From assembly GCF_002261335.1 (NCBI RefSeq), contig NZ_NEVL01000003.1, positions 930,001 through 994,000 of the forward strand: a stretch of DNA of 64,000 nt, in the 5' to 3' direction. Numbering within the stretch: the first letter of the stretch is position 1; the number at the start of each line of letters is the position of its first letter. Shown here piece after piece: positions 15,642 through 23,774 of this stretch. Made by a program: the position numbers and the translations under genes. Source of the stretch: Bordetella genomosp. 1 (lineage in GTDB: Bacteria > Pseudomonadota > Gammaproteobacteria > Burkholderiales > Burkholderiaceae_B). The notes beneath the pieces are model-generated. The model was not told the DNA's origin and searched no databases. It saw only the letters and a program-made list of their open reading frames with translations.

Positions 15642-15671
15642 CCGGCGCGGGGTCCCGCCCCGCCGCCCGCA

Positions 15672-15713
15672 AGAAAAAAGCCCCGCCGATCACGATCGGC
15701 GGGGCTTTTTTTT
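15672..15713. terminator. Bidirectional intrinsic terminator between argH and the nitroreductase gene
   Basis: A GC-rich stem (AGCCCCGCCGAT with ATCGGCGGGGCT around a CACG loop) has an A-run before it and a T-run after it, so it can work for both convergent genes. Confidence 0.95.
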
Positions 15714-15760
15714 GGTTGCGTGCGCAGACAGCCGGTCTGCGCGTCAGGCCAGCCAGCGCG

Positions 15761-16348
15761 TCAAGCGCCGGTCCACTCGCTGGTGAAGTCGCGGAAGTCG
15801 GGGCGCTCGATCTTCGGCACGGCGCAGGCCGGGGTGCCGATCGCCAGGAACCCCAGGAACCGGTGATCCAGCGAATCGAAGCCGAGCTTTTCCTGCACCT
15901 CTTCCACGTAGGTGCCCAGGCCGGTGCTCCAGAACGCGCCGTAGCCCAGCATGTGCACGGCGTTCAGCACGTTCATCACCGCGGTGCCCGCCGCGATCAC
16001 CTGCTCCTGCTCCTGCACCTTGCTGTTGTGGTCGATCTTGGCGGCCAGCGCCAGGAACAGCGGCACGCCCGCCATCCATTCGCGCACCGACTTCTCTTTC
16101 TCGGGCGTCATGCGCGGATCGCCGCTGCGCTTGACCGCGTCCAGCGCCATGTCGGCCAGCTTGCCGATGGCCTCGCCGCGGATGATCTTGAATCGCCACG
16201 GGCGCAGCGCGCCGTGATCGGGCGCGCTCATCCCGGCCTGCAGGATCTGGTCCAGTTCCTCGGGCTTGGGCGCGGGCCCGCGCAGAAACTTCACGGAGCG
16301 GCGGGTGTAGAGCGCGTGCAGCGGGGAAACGGTTTCGGTCTGGGACAT
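15761..16348 (-). CDS. NAD(P)H nitroreductase family protein (YdjA-like)
   Basis: A 195-residue FMN-dependent nitroreductase-fold protein resembling E. coli YdjA. Visible family features are the N-terminal RRSVKFL stretch that binds FMN phosphate, the segment APDHGALRPWRFKIIRGE, and the C-terminal LGFLAIGTPACAVP. Such enzymes reduce nitroaromatics or quinone-like compounds; the natural substrate is unknown. Start: ATG at 16348 gives MSQTETVSPLHALYTRRS; an ATG at 16366 is also possible, and neither has a strong Shine-Dalgarno sequence. Convergent with argH. Confidence 0.88.
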   Translation of the reverse strand: MSQTETVSPLHALYTRRSVKFLRGPAPKPEELDQILQAGMSAPDHGALRPWRFKIIRGEAIGKLADMALDAVKRSGDPRMTPEKEKSVREWMAGVPLFLALAAKIDHNSKVQEQEQVIAAGTAVMNVLNAVHMLGYGAFWSTGLGTYVEEVQEKLGFDSLDHRFLGFLAIGTPACAVPKIERPDFRDFTSEWTGA

Positions 16349-16446
16349 GGGTGACGGAGCCAAATGCAAAAAAGACAGATTCTCATATTACGCCAGGCGC
16401 GATGCCGACGCGGCCAAACCCCTGCCATCGGCCGGGGCTTCGCGCC

Positions 16447-16881
16447 TCAGCCCAGGTGGGTGTGGCGCTCGGGACGTTCTTCGACCTGCATTTCCGACAG
16501 GCCATGCAGGATGCCGCAATCCTCCGTGTCGGCATGGGCCGACAGGCAGCGCTGGCGCAGCTCGCCGAGTTGCGACTTCAGCTGGGTCAGCTCGGCGATG
16601 CGCTCGTCGACGTGGGCGATGTGCTCGTCGAACAGCTCATTGATGGGCCCGCAGCCGGTCTGGTGATTGTCCGCGAGGGTCAGGATCTGGCGGATCTCGT
16701 CCTGCGTCATGTCGAGCGCGCGGCAATTGCGGATCAGCCGCAGCCGGTCCTGGTGCACCTGGCCATAGCTGCGGTAGTTGTTCAGGCCGCGCTCGGGCGC
16801 GGGCAACAGCCCTTCCTTCTCGTAATACCGCACGGTCTCGACCGTGGTGCCGGCCGCCTTGGCCAGTTCGCCGATCTTCAT
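16447..16881 (-). CDS. cadR: MerR-family Cd/Pb/Zn-responsive regulator, CadR/PbrR type
   Basis: A 144-residue MerR regulator that activates the divergent metal-efflux ATPase gene by untwisting its promoter when metal binds. The MerR DNA-binding domain is residues 1-70 ([20 protein letters not shown]). Cys77, Cys112 and Cys122 match the three-cysteine metal site of CadR/PbrR, and a histidine tail (RHTHLG) ends the protein as in CadR proteins. A long coiled coil at about 80-112 forms the dimer interface. Start: ATG at 16881. The overlapping divergent promoter carries its operator. Confidence 0.94.
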   Translation of the reverse strand: MKIGELAKAAGTTVETVRYYEKEGLLPAPERGLNNYRSYGQVHQDRLRLIRNCRALDMTQDEIRQILTLADNHQTGCGPINELFDEHIAHVDERIAELTQLKSQLGELRQRCLSAHADTEDCGILHGLSEMQVEERPERHTHLG

Positions 16882-16941
16882 CGTCTGCCCTCCTGAGCTT
16901 GCGCCGGCGCAAGCCACCGGTGACGGCGGCCCACGACCTGC

Positions 16942-16972
16942 TTGACCCTATAGTAACTCCAGGGTGTGAAAT
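16942..16972 (+). promoter_or_regulatory. MerR-type promoter/operator of cadA
   Basis: A -35 box TTGACC (16942-16947) and -10 box TGAAAT (16967-16972) are 19 bp apart, the over-long spacing typical of MerR-controlled promoters. Between them lies the dyad ACCCT-N11-AGGGT (16945-16965) with TATAGTAACT in the centre, close to published PbrR and CadR operators. Confidence 0.9.
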
Positions 16973-17063
16973 TCGGACAAATACCAGCGCTTTCATGTCG
17001 GGGACACATCTCCGGCCTTGCGGGAAGCGCGAGTCCGTCAGGAAGACTGCCTTGGAACACAAG

Positions 17064-19475
17064 ATGTCGCGTACGCCGAACCCCCTCTCCGATGCCCGTC
17101 CCGATGCCTGCTGCGGCCATGATCATGGCCCGGCGGAAGGTGGCCGGGCGGCGGCCGGACACGATGCGCACGGCGCCGACGCCGCCCATCGTCATGAACA
17201 CGCCCACGATCACGATCACGCCCATGAGCACGGCCAAGACCACGGTCATGCGCACGACCATGCCGCGCCCCGCGCCGCTGCGGCCGGGGGCTGCTGCGGC
17301 GGCCACGCGGCCGGCGTCGCCGCGTCCGGGGGTGCCGCCGCGGTGCTGCAGGCCGGCCCCGGCCAGTCGGTGGCGCGCGTGCGCATCGGGCAAATGGACT
17401 GCCCCACCGAGGAGACCCTGATCCGCAAGAAGCTGGGCAACATGGGCGAGGTCCATGCGCTCGACTTCAACCTGATGCAGCGCGTGCTCACCGTGGTGCA
17501 TGCCGACGCGGCGCTCGAACGCGTGCTGGCCGCGATCCGGTCGCTGGGCATGACGCCCGAAGTCCTGGCCGACGACGCGCCCGCGCGCGCCGCCGCGCCC
17601 GCCGCGCACGGCGGCTGGCGTTGGCTGGCCGTGGGCGGCGTGTTCGCGGCGCTGGCCGAGGCGGCGCACTTCGCCAGCCTGCCGGCCTGGTCCACGGCGG
17701 TGCTGGCGCTGATCGCCATCGCCGCGAGCGGGCTGTCGACCTACCGCAAGGGCTGGATCGCGGTGCGCAACGGCAACCTCAACATCAACGCGCTGATGAG
17801 CATCGCCGTCACCGGCGCCGTGCTGATCGGCCAGTGGCCCGAGGCGGCCATGGTGATGGTGCTGTTCAACGTGGCCGAGCTGATCGAGGCGCGCGCGCTC
17901 GACCGCGCCCGCAATGCCGTGCGCGGCCTGATGGATCTCGCGCCGCAGACGGCCCATGTGCGCCAGGGCGACGGCCAATGGCGCGACGTGCCCGCGGCGC
18001 AGTTGCGGCTCGACGACGTGGTGCGGGTGCGGCCTGGCGAGCGGATCGCCGCCGACGGCGTGGTCAGCGACGGCCGCTCCGCCGTAGACCAGTCGCCCAT
18101 CACCGGCGAGAGCCTGCCGGTCGAGAAATCGGTGGGCGACGAGGTGTACGCCGGCACGGTCAACGCCGCCGGCTCGTTCGACTACCGCGTGACCGCGGCC
18201 GCCGGCAACACCACGCTGGACCGCATCATCCACGCGGTCGAGCAGGCCCAGGGCGCGCGCGCCCCGACCCAGCGTTTCATCGACCGCTTCTCGCGCATCT
18301 ACACCCCGGCCGTGGTGCTGCTGGCGGTGCTGGTCGCGCTGGTGCCGCCGCTGCTGCTGGACCACGCCTGGCTGGACTCCGTGTACCGCGCGCTGGCGCT
18401 GCTCATCATCGCCTGCCCGTGCGCGCTGGTGATCTCCACGCCGGTGAGCGTGGTGAGCGGCCTGACCGCCGCCGCGCGCCGCGGCATCCTGATCAAGGGC
18501 GGCATCTATCTCGAAGAGGGCCGCAAGCTCGACTGGCTCGCGCTGGACAAGACCGGCACGCTGACGCGCGGCAAGCCGGTGCAGCGCACGCTGCGCGCCT
18601 GGCTGCCCGCCAGCGCCGGCGGCCTCGACACCGAACAGGTCGCGGTCAGCCTGGCCGCGCGCTCCGACCACCCCGTGTCGCGCGCGCTGGCCCAAGCCGA
18701 TTCGGCCGCCGCCGTCACGCGGCTGGACGTGAGCGACTTCGAGGCCCTCCCTGGCCAGGGCGTGGCCGGGACGATCGACGGCGAACGCTTCCATTTGGGC
18801 AACCGCCGCCTGATCGCCAGCCTGGGCCTGCTGACCCCCGAGGTCGCGGCCTATTTCGACGAGGCCGAACAGGCCGGCGACACCGCCATCGCGCTGGCCG
18901 ACGCGCGCGCCGTGCTGCTGACCGCGGGCGTGACCGACACGCTCAAGCCCACCAGCGCCGAGGCGATTGCGGACCTGCACCGCCTGGGCGTGCGCACGCT
19001 GATGCTCACCGGCGACAACGCCCGCGTCGCGCAGCGCATCGCCGCCGACCTGGGCATCGACGCCGTGAATGCGGAGCTGCTGCCCGAACACAAGCTGCAG
19101 CAGATCGAGGCGCGCCTTGCCGACACGCGCGGCAAGGTCGGGATGGTGGGCGACGGCATCAACGACGCCCCCGCGCTGGCGCGCGCCGACATCGGCTTTG
19201 CCATGGGCGCGGCCGGCACCGGCACCGCCATCGAGACCGCCGACGTCGCCCTGATGGACGACGACCTGCGCAAGATCGGCACCTTCGTGCGCCTGTCGCG
19301 CGCGACCCACCGCGTGCTGATGCAGAACATCGGCCTCGCGCTCGGCATCAAGGCGATCTTCCTGGTGCTCGCCATGACCGGACACGCCACGCTCTGGATG
19401 GCCGTGTTCGCCGACGTGGGCGCCAGCCTGCTGGTGGTGGCCAACGGCCTGCGCCTGCTGCGCGCGGTGCGCTGA
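17064..19475 (+). CDS. cadA: Cd2+/Zn2+/Pb2+-exporting P-type ATPase with histidine-rich N-terminus
   Basis: An 803-residue inner-membrane P1B-type ATPase that pumps cadmium, zinc and lead out of the cytoplasm. The N-terminus has a histidine-rich stretch with 16 His between residues 19 and 66, flanked by CC pairs, followed by an HMA domain whose metal loop is DCPTEE (112-117). Later come TGES (actuator), CPC in [11 protein letters not shown] (ion-binding helix), DKTGTLT (phosphorylation site) and [11 protein letters not shown] (hinge). Start: ATG at 17064, with TTGGAA upstream; an in-frame ATG at 16995 would add 23 unlikely residues and sits very near the transcription start. Controlled by the divergent cadR. 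Symbol could equally be zntA or pbrA. Confidence 0.95.
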   Translation: MSRTPNPLSDARPDACCGHDHGPAEGGRAAAGHDAHGADAAHRHEHAHDHDHAHEHGQDHGHAHDHAAPRAAAAGGCCGGHAAGVAASGGAAAVLQAGPGQSVARVRIGQMDCPTEETLIRKKLGNMGEVHALDFNLMQRVLTVVHADAALERVLAAIRSLGMTPEVLADDAPARAAAPAAHGGWRWLAVGGVFAALAEAAHFASLPAWSTAVLALIAIAASGLSTYRKGWIAVRNGNLNINALMSIAVTGAVLIGQWPEAAMVMVLFNVAELIEARALDRARNAVRGLMDLAPQTAHVRQGDGQWRDVPAAQLRLDDVVRVRPGERIAADGVVSDGRSAVDQSPITGESLPVEKSVGDEVYAGTVNAAGSFDYRVTAAAGNTTLDRIIHAVEQAQGARAPTQRFIDRFSRIYTPAVVLLAVLVALVPPLLLDHAWLDSVYRALALLIIACPCALVISTPVSVVSGLTAAARRGILIKGGIYLEEGRKLDWLALDKTGTLTRGKPVQRTLRAWLPASAGGLDTEQVAVSLAARSDHPVSRALAQADSAAAVTRLDVSDFEALPGQGVAGTIDGERFHLGNRRLIASLGLLTPEVAAYFDEAEQAGDTAIALADARAVLLTAGVTDTLKPTSAEAIADLHRLGVRTLMLTGDNARVAQRIAADLGIDAVNAELLPEHKLQQIEARLADTRGKVGMVGDGINDAPALARADIGFAMGAAGTGTAIETADVALMDDDLRKIGTFVRLSRATHRVLMQNIGLALGIKAIFLVLAMTGHATLWMAVFADVGASLLVVANGLRLLRAVR

Positions 19476-19823
19476 GCAGGCGGGCCACGGTCGCGCGCCC
19501 GGCTGCGGCCGCGCCTCGCCCACACGCGCCCGAAATTCACCGCGCGGGCCGGGCCCGACCGGCCCGTTGCGATGAGGGAGCGTGCTTCAAGGCGCTTGAC
19601 CAGAGCCGCGCCGGCGCGACGCCCGCTGGCCGAGCTTGACCCGTCTTGCGACGGCATCACGCGATGCGCGGCGGCCGCCGCGGCCGTGCCCCGCCGTGGC
19701 GCCCGGCCCCGACGGGCCAAGCCCCTCCGCCCGCCCGATCCGCCGCAACGCGGGCGCACTGGGATATAGTGCGGGTCATTCCCGAATCCCCGCTCACGGC
19801 CGCACCCGCGCGCCGCCTCCCGG
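19476..19823. other. Intergenic region, no gene seen
   Basis: This 348-bp GC-rich stretch follows cadA. I see no credible ORF and no U-tract terminator. TATAGT at 19765-19770 could be the -10 box of the LysR gene that starts at 19824. Confidence 0.5.
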
Positions 19824-20738
19824 ATGCAAGACCTCAACGACCTCTATTACTTCGTTCAAGTGGTGGACCACGCCGGCTTCGCGCCGGCCGGCCGCGCGCT
19901 CGGCATCCCGAAGTCCAAGCTGAGCCGCCGCATCGCGCTGCTCGAAGACCGGCTCGGCACCCGCCTGATCCAGCGCTCGACCCGCCGCTTCACGGTCACC
20001 GACATCGGCCACACCTATTACAACCACTGCCGCGCCATGCTGGTGGAGGCCGAGGCCGCCGAAGAGGCCATCGCCGTGAACCGCGCCGAGCCGCGCGGCG
20101 TGGTGCGCATGACCTGCCCGGTGGCCCTGCTGGAAGCGCAGGTCGGCGCCATGGTGGCGGACTTCATGGTGGCGTATCCGCAGGTGCACGTGCATCTCGA
20201 GGACACCAACCGCCAGGTCGACGTGGTGGGCGAAGGCATCGACGTAGCGATCCGCGTGCGGCCCGGCCCGCTGCAGGACAGCGACCTGGTGCTGCGCATC
20301 CTCTCCGAACGCGGCCAGTGCCTGGTCGCCAGCCCGGCCCTCGTCGAACAGGCGGGCGCGGAGCCGTTCACCTCGCCGCTCGACCTGACCCGCCTGCCCA
20401 GCCTGGCCCTCGGCCTCGGCGCCGCCCAGGCCGAGCAGGCCTGGCACCTGATCGGCCCCGATGGCCAGACCGCCACCGTCCCGCATCGCCCGCGCCTCAT
20501 CACCCGCTCGATGCTCGCCCTGCGCGCCGCCGCCCTCGCTGGCGTGGGCGTGGTGCAGCTGCCCGGCATGATCGTCCACGAACAACTCGCCCGCGGCGAC
20601 CTCGTGCACCTGCTGCCCGGCTGGGCCCCCCGCCGAGAAATCGTCCACGCCGTCTTCGCCTCCCGCCGCGGCCTGCTCCCCTCGGTCCGCACCCTGATCG
20701 ACTTCATGGCCGAACGCTTCGAACAGATCGGCGACTGA
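19824..20738 (+). CDS. LysR-family transcriptional regulator
   Basis: A 304-residue LysR protein with an N-terminal helix-turn-helix (DLYYFVQVVDHAGFAPAGRA, then IPKSKLSRRIALLEDRL) and a substrate-binding domain at about 90-300. The sequence style (QRSTRRFTVTDIG, then RGVVRMTCPV) places it with the large AphB/CrgA-like branch. Start: ATG at 19824 (MQDLNDLYYF). No target is obvious; the next genes downstream are beyond repeat cluster 1. Its 3' end lies only 58 bp before the first repeat copy. Confidence 0.88.
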   Translation: MQDLNDLYYFVQVVDHAGFAPAGRALGIPKSKLSRRIALLEDRLGTRLIQRSTRRFTVTDIGHTYYNHCRAMLVEAEAAEEAIAVNRAEPRGVVRMTCPVALLEAQVGAMVADFMVAYPQVHVHLEDTNRQVDVVGEGIDVAIRVRPGPLQDSDLVLRILSERGQCLVASPALVEQAGAEPFTSPLDLTRLPSLALGLGAAQAEQAWHLIGPDGQTATVPHRPRLITRSMLALRAAALAGVGVVQLPGMIVHEQLARGDLVHLLPGWAPRREIVHAVFASRRGLLPSVRTLIDFMAERFEQIGD

Positions 20739-20795
20739 TCCGACCGCCGTTCAAGAAAGCGTTCCTGGCCTCCAAGCGCGTCGCCGCTCCCCAAA

Positions 20796-20956
20796 AAAGG
20801 AGTCAGACTGCATTTTCGTAAAGGTGTCAGACTGCATTTTTCGCCGTGCGGCGCCCGAGGCAAGAAAGCATAAAGGTGTCAGACTGCATTTTCCGGCCAC
20901 CCCGTGCGCTCGAGCGAGGTCGGCCATCCGGGAAATGCAGTCTGACACCTTTATGC
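20796..20956. repeat. Dispersed 21-bp repeat, cluster 1 (3 forward, 1 reverse)
   Basis: Four copies of A+AAGGTGTCAGACTGCATTTT: forward at 20796-20816 (GGAGTC variant), 20820-20840 and 20872-20892; reverse at 20932-20952. The last two form an inverted pair with longer homology: 20868-20896 and 20928-20956 are 29-bp arms with one mismatch around a 31-nt spacer. The cluster fills much of the gap between a LysR gene and a GNAT gene. The same unit recurs at 31.7 and 57.3-57.7 kb. Confidence 0.95.
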
Positions 20957-21042
20957 CGCCGCACACCGACGCTCCGCCACGCCGCGCGACGGTACCGAGA
21001 GCCGGTGCTACAGTGGCCGCATCCCTGCCCCACGAGACTCCC

Positions 21043-21498
21043 ATGACCGCTGGCGCCCCGAAGATCCACATCGAAACCGTGCACGACATCACGCCGGAAA
21101 TCGTCGCGGCCTTCGATCGATTGCTGCCGCAGTTGTCGGCCACGGCGCCGCGACCCTCGCCCGAGCAGCTCGCGCAGCTGGTCGCGGCGCCGGCCAACAC
21201 CGTGTTCGTGGCGCGCTCGGCGGCGACCACCGAGATCGTCGGCACGCTCACGCTGATCGAAATGCGCATGCCCACCGGCGTGCGGGCCTGGGTCGAAGAC
21301 GTGGTGGTCGACGCCGCCGCGCGTGGCCTGGGCGCGGGCGATGCCCTGGTCCAGGCCGCCCTGGCGCGCGCCCGCGCCCTCGGCGCCCGCTCGGTCGACC
21401 TCACATCCAGTCCGTCCCGCGTGGCGGCCCACCGCCTCTACGAACGCACCGGCTTCGCCACCCGCGACACCCACGTATTCCGGCATTCATTCGAGTAA
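21043..21498 (+). CDS. GNAT-family N-acetyltransferase
   Basis: A 151-residue protein of the GCN5-related acetyltransferase fold, which transfers acetyl groups from acetyl-CoA to an amine. The acetyl-CoA-binding segment is VVDAAARGLGAGDALVQAAL (about residues 88-107) and the C-terminal substrate-side motif is RVAAHRLYERTGFATRDTHVFR. The substrate is unknown. Start: ATG at 21043. Although the frame stays open further upstream through the repeat cluster, only from 21043 does the sequence resemble a GNAT N-terminus. Confidence 0.88.
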   Translation: MTAGAPKIHIETVHDITPEIVAAFDRLLPQLSATAPRPSPEQLAQLVAAPANTVFVARSAATTEIVGTLTLIEMRMPTGVRAWVEDVVVDAAARGLGAGDALVQAALARARALGARSVDLTSSPSRVAAHRLYERTGFATRDTHVFRHSFE

Positions 21499-21688
21499 GC
21501 GGGCCCACCCGCTCGGCGCCTGTACTGCGCGTCCCAGGCGGGGCCCGATGCCGGACCGCCGCGCGGTATCATTGGCCCCATCCCGCCGTCCCCATGCTTC
21601 CGGCCCATCGGTCGCCCGTCTGTTTCCGGACGCCCACCGACCGGCCGACCGCATCAGAACCCGCGCCCATCAACGACCCTCAGATTTC

Positions 21689-22468
21689 ATGCAGCTCACT
21701 ACCTGGAACGTCAACTCCCTCAACGTCCGCCTGCCGCAGGTGCTGGCCTGGCTCGAGGCCAACCCGGTCGACGCGCTGTGCATCCAGGAGCTCAAGCTCA
21801 CCGACGACAAGTTTCCGCTGCAGGCCTTCACCGACCTCGGCTATCACGCCGCGTGGGCCGGCCAGAAGACCTACAACGGCGTCGCGATCCTGTCGCGCGA
21901 ACCGGGCTTTGCGCTCACCCGCAACATCCCCGGCTACGACGATCCGCAGCAGCGCATCCTGGCGGTCACCCTGCCCTCGCCCGCCGGCGACGTGCGCGTG
22001 ATCTGTGCCTACTGCCCCAACGGCCAGGCGGTCGGCAGCGACAAATATGCCTACAAGCTGGAATGGTTCGGCAAGCTGCGCCATTGGGTCGAGGAAGAGA
22101 TGCGCACCTATCCGCGGCTCGCGCTGCTGGGTGACTACAACGTCGCACCCGCCGACGAGGACGTGCACAACCCGGAGAAGTGGGAAGGCCAGGTGCTGGT
22201 GTCCGAACCGGAGCGCGCCGCGTTCCGTGCCCTGCTCGACCTGGGCCTGAGCGACTCCTTCCGCCTGTTCGACCAGCCGGAGAAGTCGTTCACCTGGTGG
22301 GATTACCGCCAGTTCGCCTTCCGCCGCAACGCCGGCCTGCGGATCGACCATATCCTGCTGTCCGACGCCCTGCGCCAGCAGTGCAGCGCCGTCGTGATCG
22401 ACCGCGCCACCCGGGCCAACGAACAGCCGTCGGACCACGCTCCGGTGACCGCCACGCTCAAATTCTGA
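21689..22468 (+). CDS. xthA: Exodeoxyribonuclease III
   Basis: A 259-residue Mg2+-dependent endonuclease/exonuclease that cuts DNA at abasic sites and removes 3' blocking groups in base-excision repair. Conserved segments are TTWNVNSLNVRL (4-15), IQELKL (the metal-binding Glu), GDYNVAP, the RIDHILLS segment and the C-terminal catalytic PSDHAPV. The length is that of the bacterial XthA family. Start: ATG at 21689 (MQLTTWNVNSLNVR). It lies 64 bp upstream of a tRNA-Ala gene on the same strand. Confidence 0.95.
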   Translation: MQLTTWNVNSLNVRLPQVLAWLEANPVDALCIQELKLTDDKFPLQAFTDLGYHAAWAGQKTYNGVAILSREPGFALTRNIPGYDDPQQRILAVTLPSPAGDVRVICAYCPNGQAVGSDKYAYKLEWFGKLRHWVEEEMRTYPRLALLGDYNVAPADEDVHNPEKWEGQVLVSEPERAAFRALLDLGLSDSFRLFDQPEKSFTWWDYRQFAFRRNAGLRIDHILLSDALRQQCSAVVIDRATRANEQPSDHAPVTATLKF

Positions 22469-22532
22469 AATCTCAGCAGGACCGCTACCCACCCAAAAAA
22501 TTTTCGGGTATAGTTTTGGTCTTGCTTGATTT

Positions 22533-22608
<76 letters not shown>

Positions 22609-22617
22609 AATTCCCGG

Positions 22618-22655
22618 AAACAGGGCCTGACATCGAAAGATGCCAGGCCCTGTTT
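22618..22655 (+). terminator. Terminator hairpin after tRNA-Ala
   Basis: A 17-bp stem (22618-22634 with 22639-22655, one mismatch) around a GAAA loop ends in TGTTT. It begins 10 bp past the tRNA 3' end. Confidence 0.8.
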
Positions 22656-22908
22656 GCATTGGCGCGCTGCGATCCGACCCGAACGCCGATGCCGGACCAT
22701 CGCATCAACCCGGGCGCAACTGATCTCAGTCGCCGTGCAGGCGACCCGATCGCGTGTGACCGATTTCCCCCGCCCCCTCACCTTCAGCGCGCGTTCGCGG
22801 CAGAATGCCGGCTCAGCCCGCCGTCGCGTCACGCGCATCCTGGCCGTGGCTGCCGCGCGCAAGCAAACGCGTGGTCCTCGTCGCACCTCTTCTCCGAAGG
22901 AGCCGGCC

Positions 22909-23163
22909 ATGCCCTGCATCACGCTGTCCGACGTACCCACCGAAATCATGGACAAGCTACGTCTGCGTGCGCGGCGCAATGGCTGCAGCGCCGAGGAGGA
23001 GCTGATGGCCATCCTGATCGCGATCATCCGCGCGGACGACAGGCTGCCCGCGGAATCGCCGCTGGTTCGGCTGTGCCGCAGCTTCCAACTCACCGATGAA
23101 GAGCACGCCCTGTTCGACCGGATCAGGCATCCCGCACCGTCGCAGCCCATTGAACCGAAATGA
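22909..23163 (+). CDS. FitA-like ribbon-helix-helix antitoxin
   Basis: An 84-residue protein of the FitA/RHH antitoxin group. The N-terminal strand ITLSDVPTEIMDKLRLRA pairs with the helix RRNGCSAEEELMAILIAI to make the DNA-binding fold, and the C-terminal tail (about 45-84) would wrap the toxin. It should neutralise the PIN-domain toxin encoded next and repress the operon. Start: ATG at 22909 with GAAGGAG 7-8 nt upstream. The stop codon overlaps the toxin start (ATGA), the usual coupling of such pairs. Confidence 0.85.
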   Translation: MPCITLSDVPTEIMDKLRLRARRNGCSAEEELMAILIAIIRADDRLPAESPLVRLCRSFQLTDEEHALFDRIRHPAPSQPIEPK

Positions 23164-23582
23164 TCCTGGTCGACACCAACGTCGTTTCGGAGACGATGCG
23201 CGATGCGCCGGACCAGCGGGTCACCGCCTGGCTGCACGCCAACGCCCCGGAATCGCTGTTTCTGTCTGCCGTCACCGCGGCGGAATTGCGTTCCGGCGTG
23301 GCACTCATGCCGCTCGGCAAGCGACAGCGCGTGATGGAAGTCAAACTGGAGCTCTGGATCATCCCGATGTTCCACGACCGCGTGCTCGCGTTCGATCTGT
23401 ATTGCACCTCCGCCTATGCCGATTTGTTGGCTCGCCTCTCCCGCGCGGGGCGTCCGCCCAGCACGAACGATGCGTTGATCGCGGCAACCGCGCTGGCACA
23501 TGGCCTGCGCGTCGCAACGCGTGACACGCGCCCGTTTCGCGCCGCCGGTATATCCGTCATCGACCCCTGGCTGGCTGACTGA
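23160..23582 (+). CDS. FitB/VapC-type PIN-domain toxin ribonuclease
   Basis: A 140-residue PIN-domain endoribonuclease. The acidic metal-binding residues are visible: Asp5 in VDTNVVSE, Glu42 in AAELRSGV, Asp104 in NDALIAATA and Asp122 in TRDTRPF. Proteins of this family cleave RNA and arrest growth until the antitoxin is restored. The RxA-style helix GRPPSTNDALIAATALAHG matches the FitB/VapC C-terminal half. It overlaps the antitoxin gene by 4 bp. Located just after tRNA-Ala and before the autotransporter gene. Confidence 0.9.
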   Translation: MILVDTNVVSETMRDAPDQRVTAWLHANAPESLFLSAVTAAELRSGVALMPLGKRQRVMEVKLELWIIPMFHDRVLAFDLYCTSAYADLLARLSRAGRPPSTNDALIAATALAHGLRVATRDTRPFRAAGISVIDPWLAD

Positions 23583-23774
23583 ACGCACGCGTTCGATCCC
23601 CGGGATCGAGCGCAGGTGAGACAAATCAGCACCACGCATCCGCGTGTCCACGCCGGTGTCGCAGGGGAGAAGAGACTGCCGGACCAATCTCCACACACTC
23701 TCGGACCTTCACAGGGACGCGCATCGAAAGCCCGTCGATAGACTGCCTCGAGTAGTCCACACAGGAGGGCGATC

